Shown piece by piece: positions 1 to 7,758 of a stretch of 8,084 bases of DNA; the stretch's first letter is position 1, and every line of letters begins with the position of its first letter. Source of the stretch: an uncultured Saprospiraceae bacterium (lineage in GTDB: Bacteria; Bacteroidota; Bacteroidia; Chitinophagales; Saprospiraceae); NCBI GenBank assembly GCA_937894165.1, contig CALCSX010000178.1, forward strand, positions 1 to 8,084. The letters run 5' to 3'. Made by a program: the position numbers and the translations under genes. The notes under the pieces are model-generated. The model saw nothing but the letters and a program-made list of their open reading frames with translations, had not been told where the DNA came from and did no database searches.

Positions 1-1015
1 CAAAGTCTGTGTCAAATATTCCCACTAACTTTCTGCTTCCTTCAATATCATCTGCGGTCAAATCAAACTGCCACACATCGATGATATGGGTAACATATAA
101 ATACTGCCCACTCGCTGAAACGGAAACACCACAACCAGCTAGATCTTTCCTGAAATCCAAGGAAGTCATCAAACTCATTTCGCCAGAACATCTGTCAAAG
201 TGATGAATATATACCTTACCCAATTTTTCTGTAATTGAAGTCACATAAATAGTTCCATCAGGAGAAAATGTTGATTGCCCTATGGAAGGTGGAATAACAT
301 CATATTCAGGCAATTCATAGAATAGTTCGGAAGTTAAAGTAAATTTTTCTCCATCCCACAAGTAGGTTTCGATTACTTCTTTTTCTATTTTATTCACTAT
401 TACCCACCAATCTCTTCCATTGGCATGTCGAGTTGCATTTAAACCTGAAGAAAAATAATATTCATGATCAGATAAGACGGTTACATTCTTTTCTTTTACT
501 TCAACCTTATTTCCTTGACCACTTAAATTGATTTCTGTCCTCAATAAGGCATCCGGATAAAGTGTAAAAGTATCTACCTGATATGATAAATGAAACATTG
601 AAATTTGGTCTGTTTTAATTGGATGTGGTAAAGCAATACTCACTTGCCAACCTGAATAATATTCTATGGTTGAAGTACATAACAGGTCATACTTAAATCC
701 CGGCCAGTTGAGCCTTTCTCCATTCACTGCAGTCTGTAGGCTATTCCCATCCATAACTCTACATCCATTGGCAAACATTCTTAATCCATCTTCATCAGAA
801 TAAGAGAGATTATTGCTATCAACTACAAACTTGAAATTGCCGGTATCTATTTGGATCTCATTGTTTCTATGAAAGCTAAATTTATTATATCCATGCGGAG
901 GACTTGGTAGACCGGTTACGCTGTACCCTGTCATCCAAACAGCATCTTCGAATTGTGCTATCATGCAGGATGAGACAATAAGCATATTTAATATTAAGAT
1001 GAATACATATCTCAT
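1..1015 (-). CDS. Secreted beta-propeller-like protein, N-terminal 338 residues (3' end outside window)
   Basis: The reading frame is open from ATG at 1015 to the left edge with no stop, giving 338 codons and one base; the C-terminus is missing. Residues 1-20 form a signal peptide: a hydrophobic stretch followed by SSCMIA, with Q21 as the probable first mature residue. VSSC at 14-17 could also be read as a lipobox. The mature start (AVWMTGY), FANGCRV near 82, HANGRDWW at 197-204, SPDGTIYV near 251 and SASGQYLYV..DVWQFDL near 300-319 resemble, from memory, a family of large secreted Bacteroidota proteins with beta-propeller-like blades and often a T9SS tail. No enzymatic motif is visible, so surface or extracellular location is inferred and function is unknown. 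The gene follows the large beta-helix gene on the same strand, across a terminator-like hairpin. The start was chosen because it is the ATG directly before the signal peptide; no strong ribosome binding site is seen. Confidence 0.88.
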   Translation of the reverse strand, partial: MRYVFILILNMLIVSSCMIAQFEDAVWMTGYSVTGLPSPPHGYNKFSFHRNNEIQIDTGNFKFVVDSNNLSYSDEDGLRMFANGCRVMDGNSLQTAVNGERLNWPGFKYDLLCTSTIEYYSGWQVSIALPHPIKTDQISMFHLSYQVDTFTLYPDALLRTEINLSGQGNKVEVKEKNVTVLSDHEYYFSSGLNATRHANGRDWWVIVNKIEKEVIETYLWDGEKFTLTSELFYELPEYDVIPPSIGQSTFSPDGTIYVTSITEKLGKVYIHHFDRCSGEMSLMTSLDFRKDLAGCGVSVSASGQYLYVTHIIDVWQFDLTADDIEGSRKLVGIFDTDF

Positions 1016-1024
1016 AATATCATT

Positions 1025-1063
1025 AATAAAAGGACAAGAACGGAGAATATCTCCGTTCTTGTC
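1025..1063 (-). terminator. Rho-independent terminator-like hairpin after the beta-helix gene
   Basis: A perfect 14-bp inverted repeat (arms 1033-1046 and 1050-1063) encloses a 3-base loop. On the minus strand the stem is followed by CC, then TTTTATT. It begins 8 bases after the TAG of the beta-helix gene (1074-1072), so it fits as that gene's terminator. Its T tract ends about 10 bases before the ATG at 1015, so it also forms the upstream region of the next gene. The T run is short, so readthrough is possible. Confidence 0.8.
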
Positions 1064-1071
1064 AAATTGTT

Positions 1072-4000
1072 CTAATTTAAAATAATCACTTTTTGGGTGT
1101 ATAATTCTCCCTTTTTGTCTTTCACAGAGATAAAGTACATCCCATGACCACTGAAGTTTAGTTCGGTTCTTTCCATGTCAGTAACTTTGTGGGATTGTAT
1201 AATCTGTCCTTGCACATCTAATACGTGAAGTTCTTCACTTCCTGAGGGAAGATCTACCGTAACCATTCCGGCACTAGGTACCGGATAGGCATTAAATCCT
1301 CTTACAGCTTGAGGATCCTCCTGCTTTAATAGAGGTGCTCTATTACAATCTGAATAATCAGCGTAATCTATCTCATGATCAGATCCAAGTATCATTCGTG
1401 CCCAATATACAGATTCTCCATATTCTAAGGGACATGCCGTCGCTATCGTTTCAAGTAAGGGAAGTATAGAATTATAGTTAGAGGAATCTCCAATTAGGTG
1501 ATATCTAAAAGCTTGCATGGTCTTTAAAAGTGCGACTTCCTGATTAGTAGCACTTGAAGTCAAGGTTATACCATTGACAGCGGAGGCAAGTCCTGATACA
1601 TTTAGCCCCGTACTATCACCAAAAATATATTCCTCCATCGCTATTTGCGCATCCGCAAGATCCGTATTCAAGCCCTTTGAAGCTAATCCGGTCTCCACCG
1701 AGGAAGTACTCGCAGGATAGGGTCTGCCTGTCAAGTTCAATCCTCTGTACAAGTAACGATAGTGGTCTTGTCTAATCTCCTCACCATAAGGTCCTAGGTT
1801 AATACTGTCGTTAGCAATCGTATTAAAATTCTCATGATAGAATTCCTCCCCCGGAGTCAGCATTGGATCTCCTGTAATCAAACAATTTGTATTTACCAAT
1901 AAATTGTTCATTTCTGATAAATCAAAAAACCACCCACTGGAAGGTTGAATGACACCCGGCATGCACAAAGGTTCATGGGTTTTATTCACAACGTATCGAT
2001 TTTCATTGGTCAACCAAGTGGCATGCAATCTTGCATCATAAATAGAACTTCCCCCTGCATTGTCCAGCCATTGATTGCCTCTATATTCTTGAGGACCAGT
2101 CAAAGCCATTACCGTCGGTACACCATATTCAAGTCCATTGACATGCTTGTAAAAGACATTGGTTCGGATGTCAGCATCTAGATTATTTCCCATGATGTGT
2201 AAGCCTGTCTTCAGCCAGCTTGTGTAATTGTTACTAACATTGGTATTTAAAGTATTTGCTACATACATTGCTGTATTATCTCTGGACTTATCATCAATAC
2301 TTAACATTGAGTTACAAGAAAGAGAATTATACTCTCCACCCTGAACGAATATTCCAAAAGAGTTTTCGATACGTTCCGAGGGATAAAGTGTTGCCATAGA
2401 AATTTCATTATCTGCTATATTCACTAGCCGACAATTGACAGCATTGATTCCATATTGAGCTCCTCTCATTTTGATATCATTTCCTTTTACCCGATAGGTT
2501 CCTAAAGGTAATGAAAAAGGATCAGAAATAACCTCTTCGAAGGGATTGGCTAGGGATCGTTCTGATATATATATTCCATGGGTATTATCCGCAGAAACAC
2601 CTTCAATTTTTCTAGCCCAGAGGATATTATCTTCAATAAGTACTGCTGACATTCTATTCATTATAGATGTAATATTATTCTTGAAGCAATAAATCTCATT
2701 TTCATCTATTTTAATCTCCGAAGCTCTATTGTTCAAAATTTTTATACCTGCAACATTCGTTTCCGCATAGTTATCATTAAAATGTATACGTGAGCCATTG
2801 TTGCCTATTAAATGTACGCCTTCGCTAGCATGGATTTCTGCTAGTGTAGAAAAAATACCGCTGTTTTGATTGAAAGAAATATCTAAACCAATTGTAGTAG
2901 TAGAATAATTGTCTTCTAAAGCGATGTCTGAATTAATATTTTGATGAATTTTCATAGCAACCGGTGCAGATGTGATACGCCCTTCACTTATAGCAATGTT
3001 TCTATCATCACATTCAGTTATTTCTATTCCTGATTCCTCAGAATCTTTGATTATAAAATCAGTTGCGTCCATATTAGCATCCTCCACTAATATCCCTACC
3101 CGAGCTCCTTTAGTAGTAAATTTTGTGTATGGGTTAGAGGTGATTTCTAATAATTCTAATCCTTCCTCACATTCTTTGTGATAAATTCCTACTCCTTTAT
3201 CAGGTGAAGATACAAGATGCACTGGAACTCCAATAAATGAACTATTATAATATGACTCATCAACTACTTCATTTACTAAATTTTGGAAAAATCCACCTAA
3301 ACTATACGAGCTTGTAAAATCTACACTATAGTCAATTGTTCCACCATTAATTGAAACATCACTTCCCTCAGAATAAATTCCAAAATCGGCTTGTAGGAAG
3401 GTAGAAGCTTGCGTTGATTCTCCCGGTTGTTCAACAAATTCTATCTCTACTTTTGCCCCGGGTTCCACTTGTATATGCGCAAAAGGGAATTTTCTATTCT
3501 CCGGACTTGTTTTTAGTTGCCCACTTCCAGAAAAAAGAACATTTTTTAATTTTATCTTTGTCACAAGATTGGGTGTACCTGCTTTTACCCTTATTCCTAC
3601 TAAATTATCTGTGAAATAAGTATTTTCCATTTCTAAAGTCGCACCTGCTTCCAATGTTATTCCATTCACCTGGTCTTGGACTAATGAATTATTCAAAATT
3701 AACTTCGCTTCAGGTTTTACTAAAATCCCTCCCCCCATCTTTAATATTCTTTCGCCATTAAAAAAATCATATAATCCTCCGGAAACTACTCTAGTTGAGT
3801 TAGCATTAAATACTGTTTCACCTGAAATAATCAATTGACTTTCTTCAGACAGAAGGGTTATGTAATTCCTTTTACCATTATATAAACTACCGATACTAAA
3901 ATCGTCCCCTGTCAAATGGTAGGTATCATCAGTTACTGCATCCCACTCACTTTCATAACTTCCTGTAACATCCATAAAAACTTTCCCTATGATCATCCAA

Positions 4001-4756
4001 TCAACAAATGCAGGATAGGAAGTAAATGGTTCTTTTATTAAAGGCAGTCCAGTCAAGTGTTCCCAAGGTGGAGGTAATGATATTGGTTCTGCCAAATATT
4101 TTTCGTTATTACAGTCCTTAAGAAAAACAGGATTACTGGTATCGTTAACAAATAAGTTTACCTTTGATGTAAATGCAGATACATAATCAAAATCCTGAAA
4201 TTTAACCCACCAAGTTGTTAATGGATCTGATACTTCATATTTGATATTACGGTCAATGTAAACACCATTATCATCTTTAACACGAACTGGAAGACCCGGA
4301 TCTCTTTTAAACTTATTAATTTTATAAGTATAAAATATACTCGTATTTACTTCTCCACTAAGTATAGATACATCTTTTGTATATTTATATTCTTCATCAT
4401 CTCCAACCATTCCATTGTACACCTTAGTGAATGGATTATCACTATAATCCACAATTTCAAACTCGGAAGTGATTATCTCAATTGTATACACTTCAGTAGA
4501 TGTTGAATTATTTACAACTTGGACATATAGCTTATGATCTCTAAACCATAAATGATGTTCATCAAAAAATTCACTTCCTACGATAAATTTACTATCACTG
4601 GATGTTTGAGCAAATCCAATTGTTGAAAGAAATCCTACATAAAATAATACTAGGAGATACTTAAAGAAAGAGTTTGCCCGTGTGGCCGTGTGGCCGTGTG
4701 GCCGTGTGGCCGTGTGGCCGTGTGGCCGTGTGGCCGTTTAAATAAAGATTTTTCAT
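1072..4756 (-). CDS. Phase-variable T9SS-secreted right-handed beta-helix protein (out of frame at its 5' repeat, OFF state)
   Basis: The body frame is open from 4737 to the TAG at 1074-1072. Its 5' part encodes a clear signal peptide: FFKYLLVLFYVGFLSTIGFA, then QTSS, with cleavage expected before the Gln at 4608; the mature protein would be 1178 residues. Numbering from a GTG at 4491, residues 1-130 look beta-rich. Residues about 200-820 have the irregular N/D/G-rich strand-turn pattern of right-handed parallel beta-helix (PbH1-like) repeats. Residues 930-1050 look partly helical. Residues about 1067-1139 are a T9SS type A sorting tail (AYPVPSAG, VLDVQGQ, GMYFISVKD, QKVIILN). A start at GTG 4491 would discard the signal peptide, and the frame has no ATG, GTG, TTG or CTG between 4737 and 4491. 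The only upstream ATG (4756, MKNLYLN) lies beyond an 8-bp tandem repeat and is out of frame with seven copies. A permanently broken pseudogene is the alternative, but the intact body argues against it. An adhesin or other surface role is inferred. Confidence 0.85.
4661..4756 (-). other. 31-codon OFF-state leader ORF produced by the seven-copy repeat
   Basis: Starting at ATG 4756, translation reads MKNLYLN, then crosses the repeat as GHTATRPH octapeptides, then GKLFL and a TAA at 4663-4661. It is not thought to be a functional peptide; it is what the ribosome would make in the sequenced state. ATG 4756 lies in an AT-rich context (TTTTTCC before ATG) typical of Bacteroidota starts without a Shine-Dalgarno site. 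ATGs further upstream, at 4805 and 4816, hit a stop at their third codon. With one repeat added or two lost, the same start enters the signal peptide and the beta-helix body. Confidence 0.7.
4678..4737 (-). repeat. Octanucleotide tandem repeat (GGCCACAC on the coding strand), 7.5 perfect copies, phase-variation tract
   Basis: On the plus strand GTGTGGCC occurs seven times without a mismatch (4680-4735), with partial units on both sides (CC at 4678-4679, GT at 4736-4737). The unit is 75% GC in an AT-rich neighbourhood, and each unit contains the palindrome GGCC. The tract lies inside the coding region, between the start codon and the hydrophobic signal-peptide core of the beta-helix gene. Because the unit length is not divisible by three, each gain or loss of a unit changes the frame. 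No frame of the array has a stop codon; on the coding strand all three frames give the same cyclic octapeptide GHTATRPH. Confidence 0.97.
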
Positions 4757-5160
4757 GGAAAAATGTTTTTGTTTATGAAAAAATAATAATAAAAATTTAA
4801 AACATGATCAAAACATCTTTTCCTTCAAAATCTTTCTTTTACAGCATGACGTTAAAATCCCCCCATCAGCACGAAATACCAAATAGTATTTCTTTCTCAA
4901 TTAATATTTGACTAATATAGTTCATTAACATGACATTCACATAATTTTTGTTAAACTATTTTTTGAAATTATCAAATTTTAACATTTTGATATCATTTAT
5001 TTTACCGAAGATTATATTATTTTAAATTTGCATGTTTCAGTGAAGACGGGGGTTCTGATTACATTTTTGCTTGATACAATTAGAAATTACAAAAAATAAT
5101 TTTTTTTAGATTTATTGGATTTTTGGAGGATAACAATTGAGATGTAGATGCCCAATAATA
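4757..5160. other. AT-rich intergenic leader upstream of the phase-variable gene, no gene seen
   Basis: This stretch is strongly AT-rich, with many stops in all frames and homopolymer runs (for example A6TAAT8 near 5091-5107). It should hold the promoter and 5' untranslated region of the beta-helix gene, but I find no exact TAnnTTTG box on the minus strand; the nearest is an imperfect TACTATTTG at 4888-4880. An exact TAAATTTG is present on the plus strand at 5023-5030, with no recognisable gene downstream. CCCCATCAGC at 4861-4870 recurs at 5312-5321, so the repeat-rich zone to the right may have spread fragments here. Confidence 0.6.
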
Positions 5161-5181
5161 TTTTAAACGTAGATGCAACGA

Positions 5182-5200
5182 TTTAGACGAGGCGTCCAAA
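5182..5200. repeat. Small imperfect palindrome TTTaGACG-agg-CGTCcAAA
   Basis: TTT and GACG at 5182-5189 pair with CGTC and AAA at 5193-5200 around a 3-base loop, with one A/C mismatch. It shares the GACG/CGTC core with the palindrome at 5533-5552, so both may belong to one family of short extragenic palindromes. Confidence 0.45.
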
Positions 5201-5532
5201 TCTGAAGAATCTCTCTGCGACCTCTGCGCCTCTGCGGTCCACTGTCTGAACCTTGATTCAATAGATTTTAGGATTTCTAGATTATAATTTTCAAATTCAA
5301 TTTACTTGAGCCCCCATCAGCGAAAATCTGCGATATCTGCGGGAGAAGACTATGCCGCAGGCATCCCAATCTGTGTAAAATCTGTGTAATTCATGCAATC
5401 TGTGAGACACCAAACAAGGCCGCAGGCATCCAAATCTGCGAAATACTCGATATCTGCGGGAGAATACTACGATGCAGTTATCCTCCATCCGTTTCATACT
5501 AATGAAATAAATTATATATTTCAACACATTTT

Positions 5533-5552
5533 AGACGCTCGACCGTGCGTCT
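5533..5552. repeat. REP-like imperfect palindrome (AGACGC...GCGTCT)
   Basis: A 20-base imperfect palindrome: a 6-bp outer stem AGACGC/GCGTCT, one T/T mismatch, then CG/CG around a 2-base AC loop. It continues on the right as CTACG. Short GC-rich palindromes with an AGACGC core are common in extragenic DNA of several bacterial groups. It stands alone between AT-rich flanks and is not followed by a T run, so it is probably not a terminator. Confidence 0.6.
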
Positions 5553-5669
5553 CTACGCTATTTTAATGAAATTATACTTAAAAATAAAATTCTGTATTCT
5601 AACGTAGGAAATTGTGTAATTTTTTTCCTCTGTGAGACACCTTATTCCGTGATCCTAGAAAATATGGAT

Positions 5670-5816
5670 AATCCCAAGAACCTGCCAACCCAGAACGAGC
5701 CGATGAAGATGGTGACTGAGCTGCGTCGAAGTCCAGAACTCAGAACATAAATGAACTTCCGAAAAAGCCTAAATCCACCCTAATCCCAAGATCTTGCCCA
5801 ACCCAGAACTCAGAAC
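5670..5816. repeat. Imperfect direct repeats (AATCCCAAGA...AACCCAGAAC and CCAGAACTCAGAAC)
   Basis: A block starting AATCCCAAGA and ending AACCCAGAAC is present at about 5670-5696 and again at about 5782-5809, with one gap and two or so mismatches. The related word CCAGAACTCAGAAC is exact at 5733-5746 and 5803-5816. These repeats end about 35 bases from the stop codon of the GNAT/nitrilase gene, where no classical terminator (stem plus T run) is visible. They appear to be accumulated repeat DNA rather than coding sequence. Confidence 0.65.
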
Positions 5817-5850
5817 GCCGAAGGCAATAGAACGGCCGCTAGGCCTTGCC

Positions 5851-7377
5851 CTACTTCAACTTCCTCACTTCATACAAATCCGCCCTTCTGTCCTTCAAAT
5901 TCGTCACTGAACCGTAATTGTGCAACTCCTTCAATAAATCCAAATCAACATCTACTATCAATGTCATCTCGGAATTGGGCGTAGCCTGAGCCTTTACGCC
6001 ATCGTAAGGAAAACCGAAGTCCGAAGGCGTGAAAACGGCAGATTCCGCATACTGAATATCCATGTTATTAACCTTCGGAAGGTTGCCGATGCTGCCCGCA
6101 ATAGCCACATAGCACTCGTTCTCTATTGCCCGGGCCTGTGCGCATCTTTTAACCCGAGTAAAGCCATTCTGCGTATCCGTCAGGAAGGGAACAAATAAAA
6201 TATTCAAACCTTGCTCAGCCATGATCCGCCCCAATTCCGGAAACTCGATATCGTAACAAATCAAAACCCCTATCTTGCCACAATCTGTATCGAAAACTCT
6301 GATCTCATCGCCGCCTACCATACCCCAAAAATGCTTTTCGTTAGGGGTAATGTGAATCTTTTCATACCTGTTCGTCACCCCACTCCGCTGGCACAGATAG
6401 CCCACATTGTACAACTCACCATCCTTCAAACATGGCATACTGCCCGTGATGATATTGGTATTATAGGATATCGCCAACTCCTGAAACTTCTCCATTATCG
6501 GCTCTGTGTATTCCGCCAACTTACGGATCGCTTCTGACTCCGGCAAATGGTTATAATCTCCCATCAAAGGCGCATTAAACAACTCCGGAAACAAGACAAA
6601 ATCACTATTATAACCGGACAAAGCATCGATAAAGAACTCAGATTGCTCGAAAAACTCCTCCAGATTATTCAATCTCCGCATCTGCCATTGCACCAGCCCT
6701 AGGCGAATGACAGTCTTACTCACATTGATCAAAGAAGACGTTTTAGTGTAGTAAATATTACTCCACTCCATCAATACAGCATACTCGGACGAATCTCTGT
6801 CTTCGGGTAAATACCCCTTCAAAATCTTTTTTACATAAAAATCATTGTTCAACTGAAATATTAATACAGGGTCGTGAATCTCCTTCTGACGTACCTTATG
6901 GAGATACTCTTTTGGCGTTAATTTATCCTTGTAATTGGTGTAATTCGGTATTCGACCGCCAAAAGTAATTGATTTCAGATTCAACTCCTCGCACAATTCC
7001 TTACGCGCATCGTACAACCTTCGTCCGAGTCTCAAACCTCTGTACTCAGGATGAATAAATACATCAATACCATACAGAACATCCCCATCTTTGTGATGAC
7101 TTGTAAACTTGTAATTATCGATAATGTCATTGTAAGTATGATCCAATTCAACCTCCGTTGACCTAACCCGAAGAGCTAGCGCGCAGCCCACCACCACATC
7201 ATCTGCGATCACTGCTATTTGCCCCTCGGGAAATATTTTCAACAGTTTCTCGATGTGTTTTTCCTTCCAATATTCGCCTTCCCAATTAGGGTAAGCCTGG
7301 AGCATTGTGGATCGGAATTCTTTAAAATCACTGCTATTCAAATAGCGGACTTCAATTTTATTTATTTCTATTGACAT
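5851..7377 (-). CDS. Bifunctional GNAT acetyltransferase / carbon-nitrogen hydrolase (nitrilase superfamily)
   Basis: A 508-residue cytoplasmic protein with no signal peptide or membrane segment. Residues about 8-210 are a GNAT-type acetyltransferase domain; the acetyl-CoA loop is visible as HPEYRGLRLGRRLYDARKE (109-127), with R116 in place of the usual first glycine of RGxGxG. Residues about 223-500 are a carbon-nitrogen hydrolase. The catalytic triad is complete: E265 in FPEL, K340 in YEKIHITP and C374 in LICYDIEFPE, plus the second glutamate E347. The enzyme should hydrolyse a C-N bond in an amide or nitrile-type substrate through a cysteine thioester; the acetyl acceptor and natural substrate cannot be read from sequence. 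The same fusion is known in many bacteria (B. subtilis YhcX is of this type), so it is not a new architecture. The ATG at 7377 lies 8 bases after the upstream Spx/ArsC-like gene, suggesting co-transcription. Confidence 0.95.
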   Translation of the reverse strand: MSIEINKIEVRYLNSSDFKEFRSTMLQAYPNWEGEYWKEKHIEKLLKIFPEGQIAVIADDVVVGCALALRVRSTEVELDHTYNDIIDNYKFTSHHKDGDVLYGIDVFIHPEYRGLRLGRRLYDARKELCEELNLKSITFGGRIPNYTNYKDKLTPKEYLHKVRQKEIHDPVLIFQLNNDFYVKKILKGYLPEDRDSSEYAVLMEWSNIYYTKTSSLINVSKTVIRLGLVQWQMRRLNNLEEFFEQSEFFIDALSGYNSDFVLFPELFNAPLMGDYNHLPESEAIRKLAEYTEPIMEKFQELAISYNTNIITGSMPCLKDGELYNVGYLCQRSGVTNRYEKIHITPNEKHFWGMVGGDEIRVFDTDCGKIGVLICYDIEFPELGRIMAEQGLNILFVPFLTDTQNGFTRVKRCAQARAIENECYVAIAGSIGNLPKVNNMDIQYAESAVFTPSDFGFPYDGVKAQATPNSEMTLIVDVDLDLLKELHNYGSVTNLKDRRADLYEVRKLK

Positions 7378-7385
7378 ATAATATT

Positions 7386-7748
7386 CTAATTACTTATGAT
7401 TTTCAGAAATTTCTTCGCTTTGGCGACATTTTCTTTGCTATTTCCGATAAATATTTCGTTCTCTACCATTAACACCGGACGCTTCAAAAAGGTGTATTCC
7501 TCCAAAATTAAATCTTTGTAATCTTTTTCTTCAAGAGCTTTTGTCTTCAAATCGCGAGCGGTATATTGCCTGGATTTTCTGCTAAAAAGCGCTTCATAGC
7601 TTCCTGCTAAGTCTTTCATCTCATCCAATTGAGCGGGGCTTATCGCCTGTGTTTTAATATCCTGAAGTTCGAAACTTGGATTGACATTCCACTCCTGCAT
7701 AATGTTCTTACAAGTTGAACAGGTAGATAGGTAGTATATTTTTTTCAT
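7386..7748 (-). CDS. Spx/ArsC-family thioredoxin-fold protein with CxxC
   Basis: I chose ATG 7748 (MKKIYYLSTC, 120 residues) over a TTG 12 bases upstream, because family members begin right before the first beta strand. C10-S-T-C13 lies at the end of that strand, the position and spacing of the redox CxxC in Spx. LKRP at 88-91 matches the conserved R-P region of the ArsC/Spx fold, followed by VLMVENEIFIGN. E. coli-type arsenate reductase has a single catalytic Cys with a different arginine set, so a thiol/glutaredoxin-linked reductase or an Spx-like regulator is more likely than a dedicated arsenate enzyme; no ars genes are nearby. The length matches the short (about 115-120 residue) branch. 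It is the first gene of a probable two-gene operon and has a promoter-like box about 30 bases upstream of its start. Confidence 0.92.
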   Translation of the reverse strand: MKKIYYLSTCSTCKNIMQEWNVNPSFELQDIKTQAISPAQLDEMKDLAGSYEALFSRKSRQYTARDLKTKALEEKDYKDLILEEYTFLKRPVLMVENEIFIGNSKENVAKAKKFLKIISN

Positions 7749-7758
7749 GATGAATGTC

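Larger units (their letters stand above)
5160..5850. repeat. Mosaic of short degenerate extragenic repeats and palindromes
   Basis: About 690 bases without a credible gene but full of short repeated words. CTCTGCG occurs three times at 8-9 base spacing (5213-5236). ATCTG(C/T)G occurs about seven times between 5326 and 5460. CGATATCTGCGGGAGAA is repeated exactly at 5331-5347 and 5448-5464. GCCGCAGGCATC occurs at 5354-5365 and 5419-5430, and TCTGTGAGACACC at 5399-5411 and 5629-5641. The zone is visibly more GC-rich than the DNA on its left. It resembles dispersed extragenic repeats known from Bacteroidota genomes, but no transposase gene is present here. The 76-codon minus-strand frame at 5297-5527 is a translation of these repeats. 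Confidence 0.75.

Noticed and set aside
9..203. 64-codon plus-strand frame at the left edge
   Set aside because: It is antisense to a recognisable secreted-protein frame and has no features of its own.
4489..4491. GTG as the real start of the beta-helix gene
   Set aside because: It would discard an obvious in-frame signal peptide (4668-4609) with a normal cleavage site, which a T9SS cargo must have.
4678..4737. CRISPR-like array
   Set aside because: The units are 8 bp, directly joined with no spacers, and there are no cas genes.
5297..5527. 76-codon minus-strand frame in the repeat zone
   Set aside because: It is a translation of the short direct repeats (FSRRYR twice) and lacks any domain, hydrophobic core or convincing start context.
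5829..5850. GGCC-GCTA-GGCC stem as terminator of the GNAT/nitrilase gene
   Set aside because: The stem is only 4 bp and no T run follows on the minus strand.
6211..6537. 108-codon plus-strand frame within the nitrilase gene
   Set aside because: It lies wholly opposite a well-supported gene with an intact catalytic triad; it is a shadow frame.
7386..7748. Arsenate resistance gene arsC
   Set aside because: It has a CxxC motif rather than the single-Cys arsenate reductase active-site loop, and no ars neighbours, so a specific arsC name is not justified.
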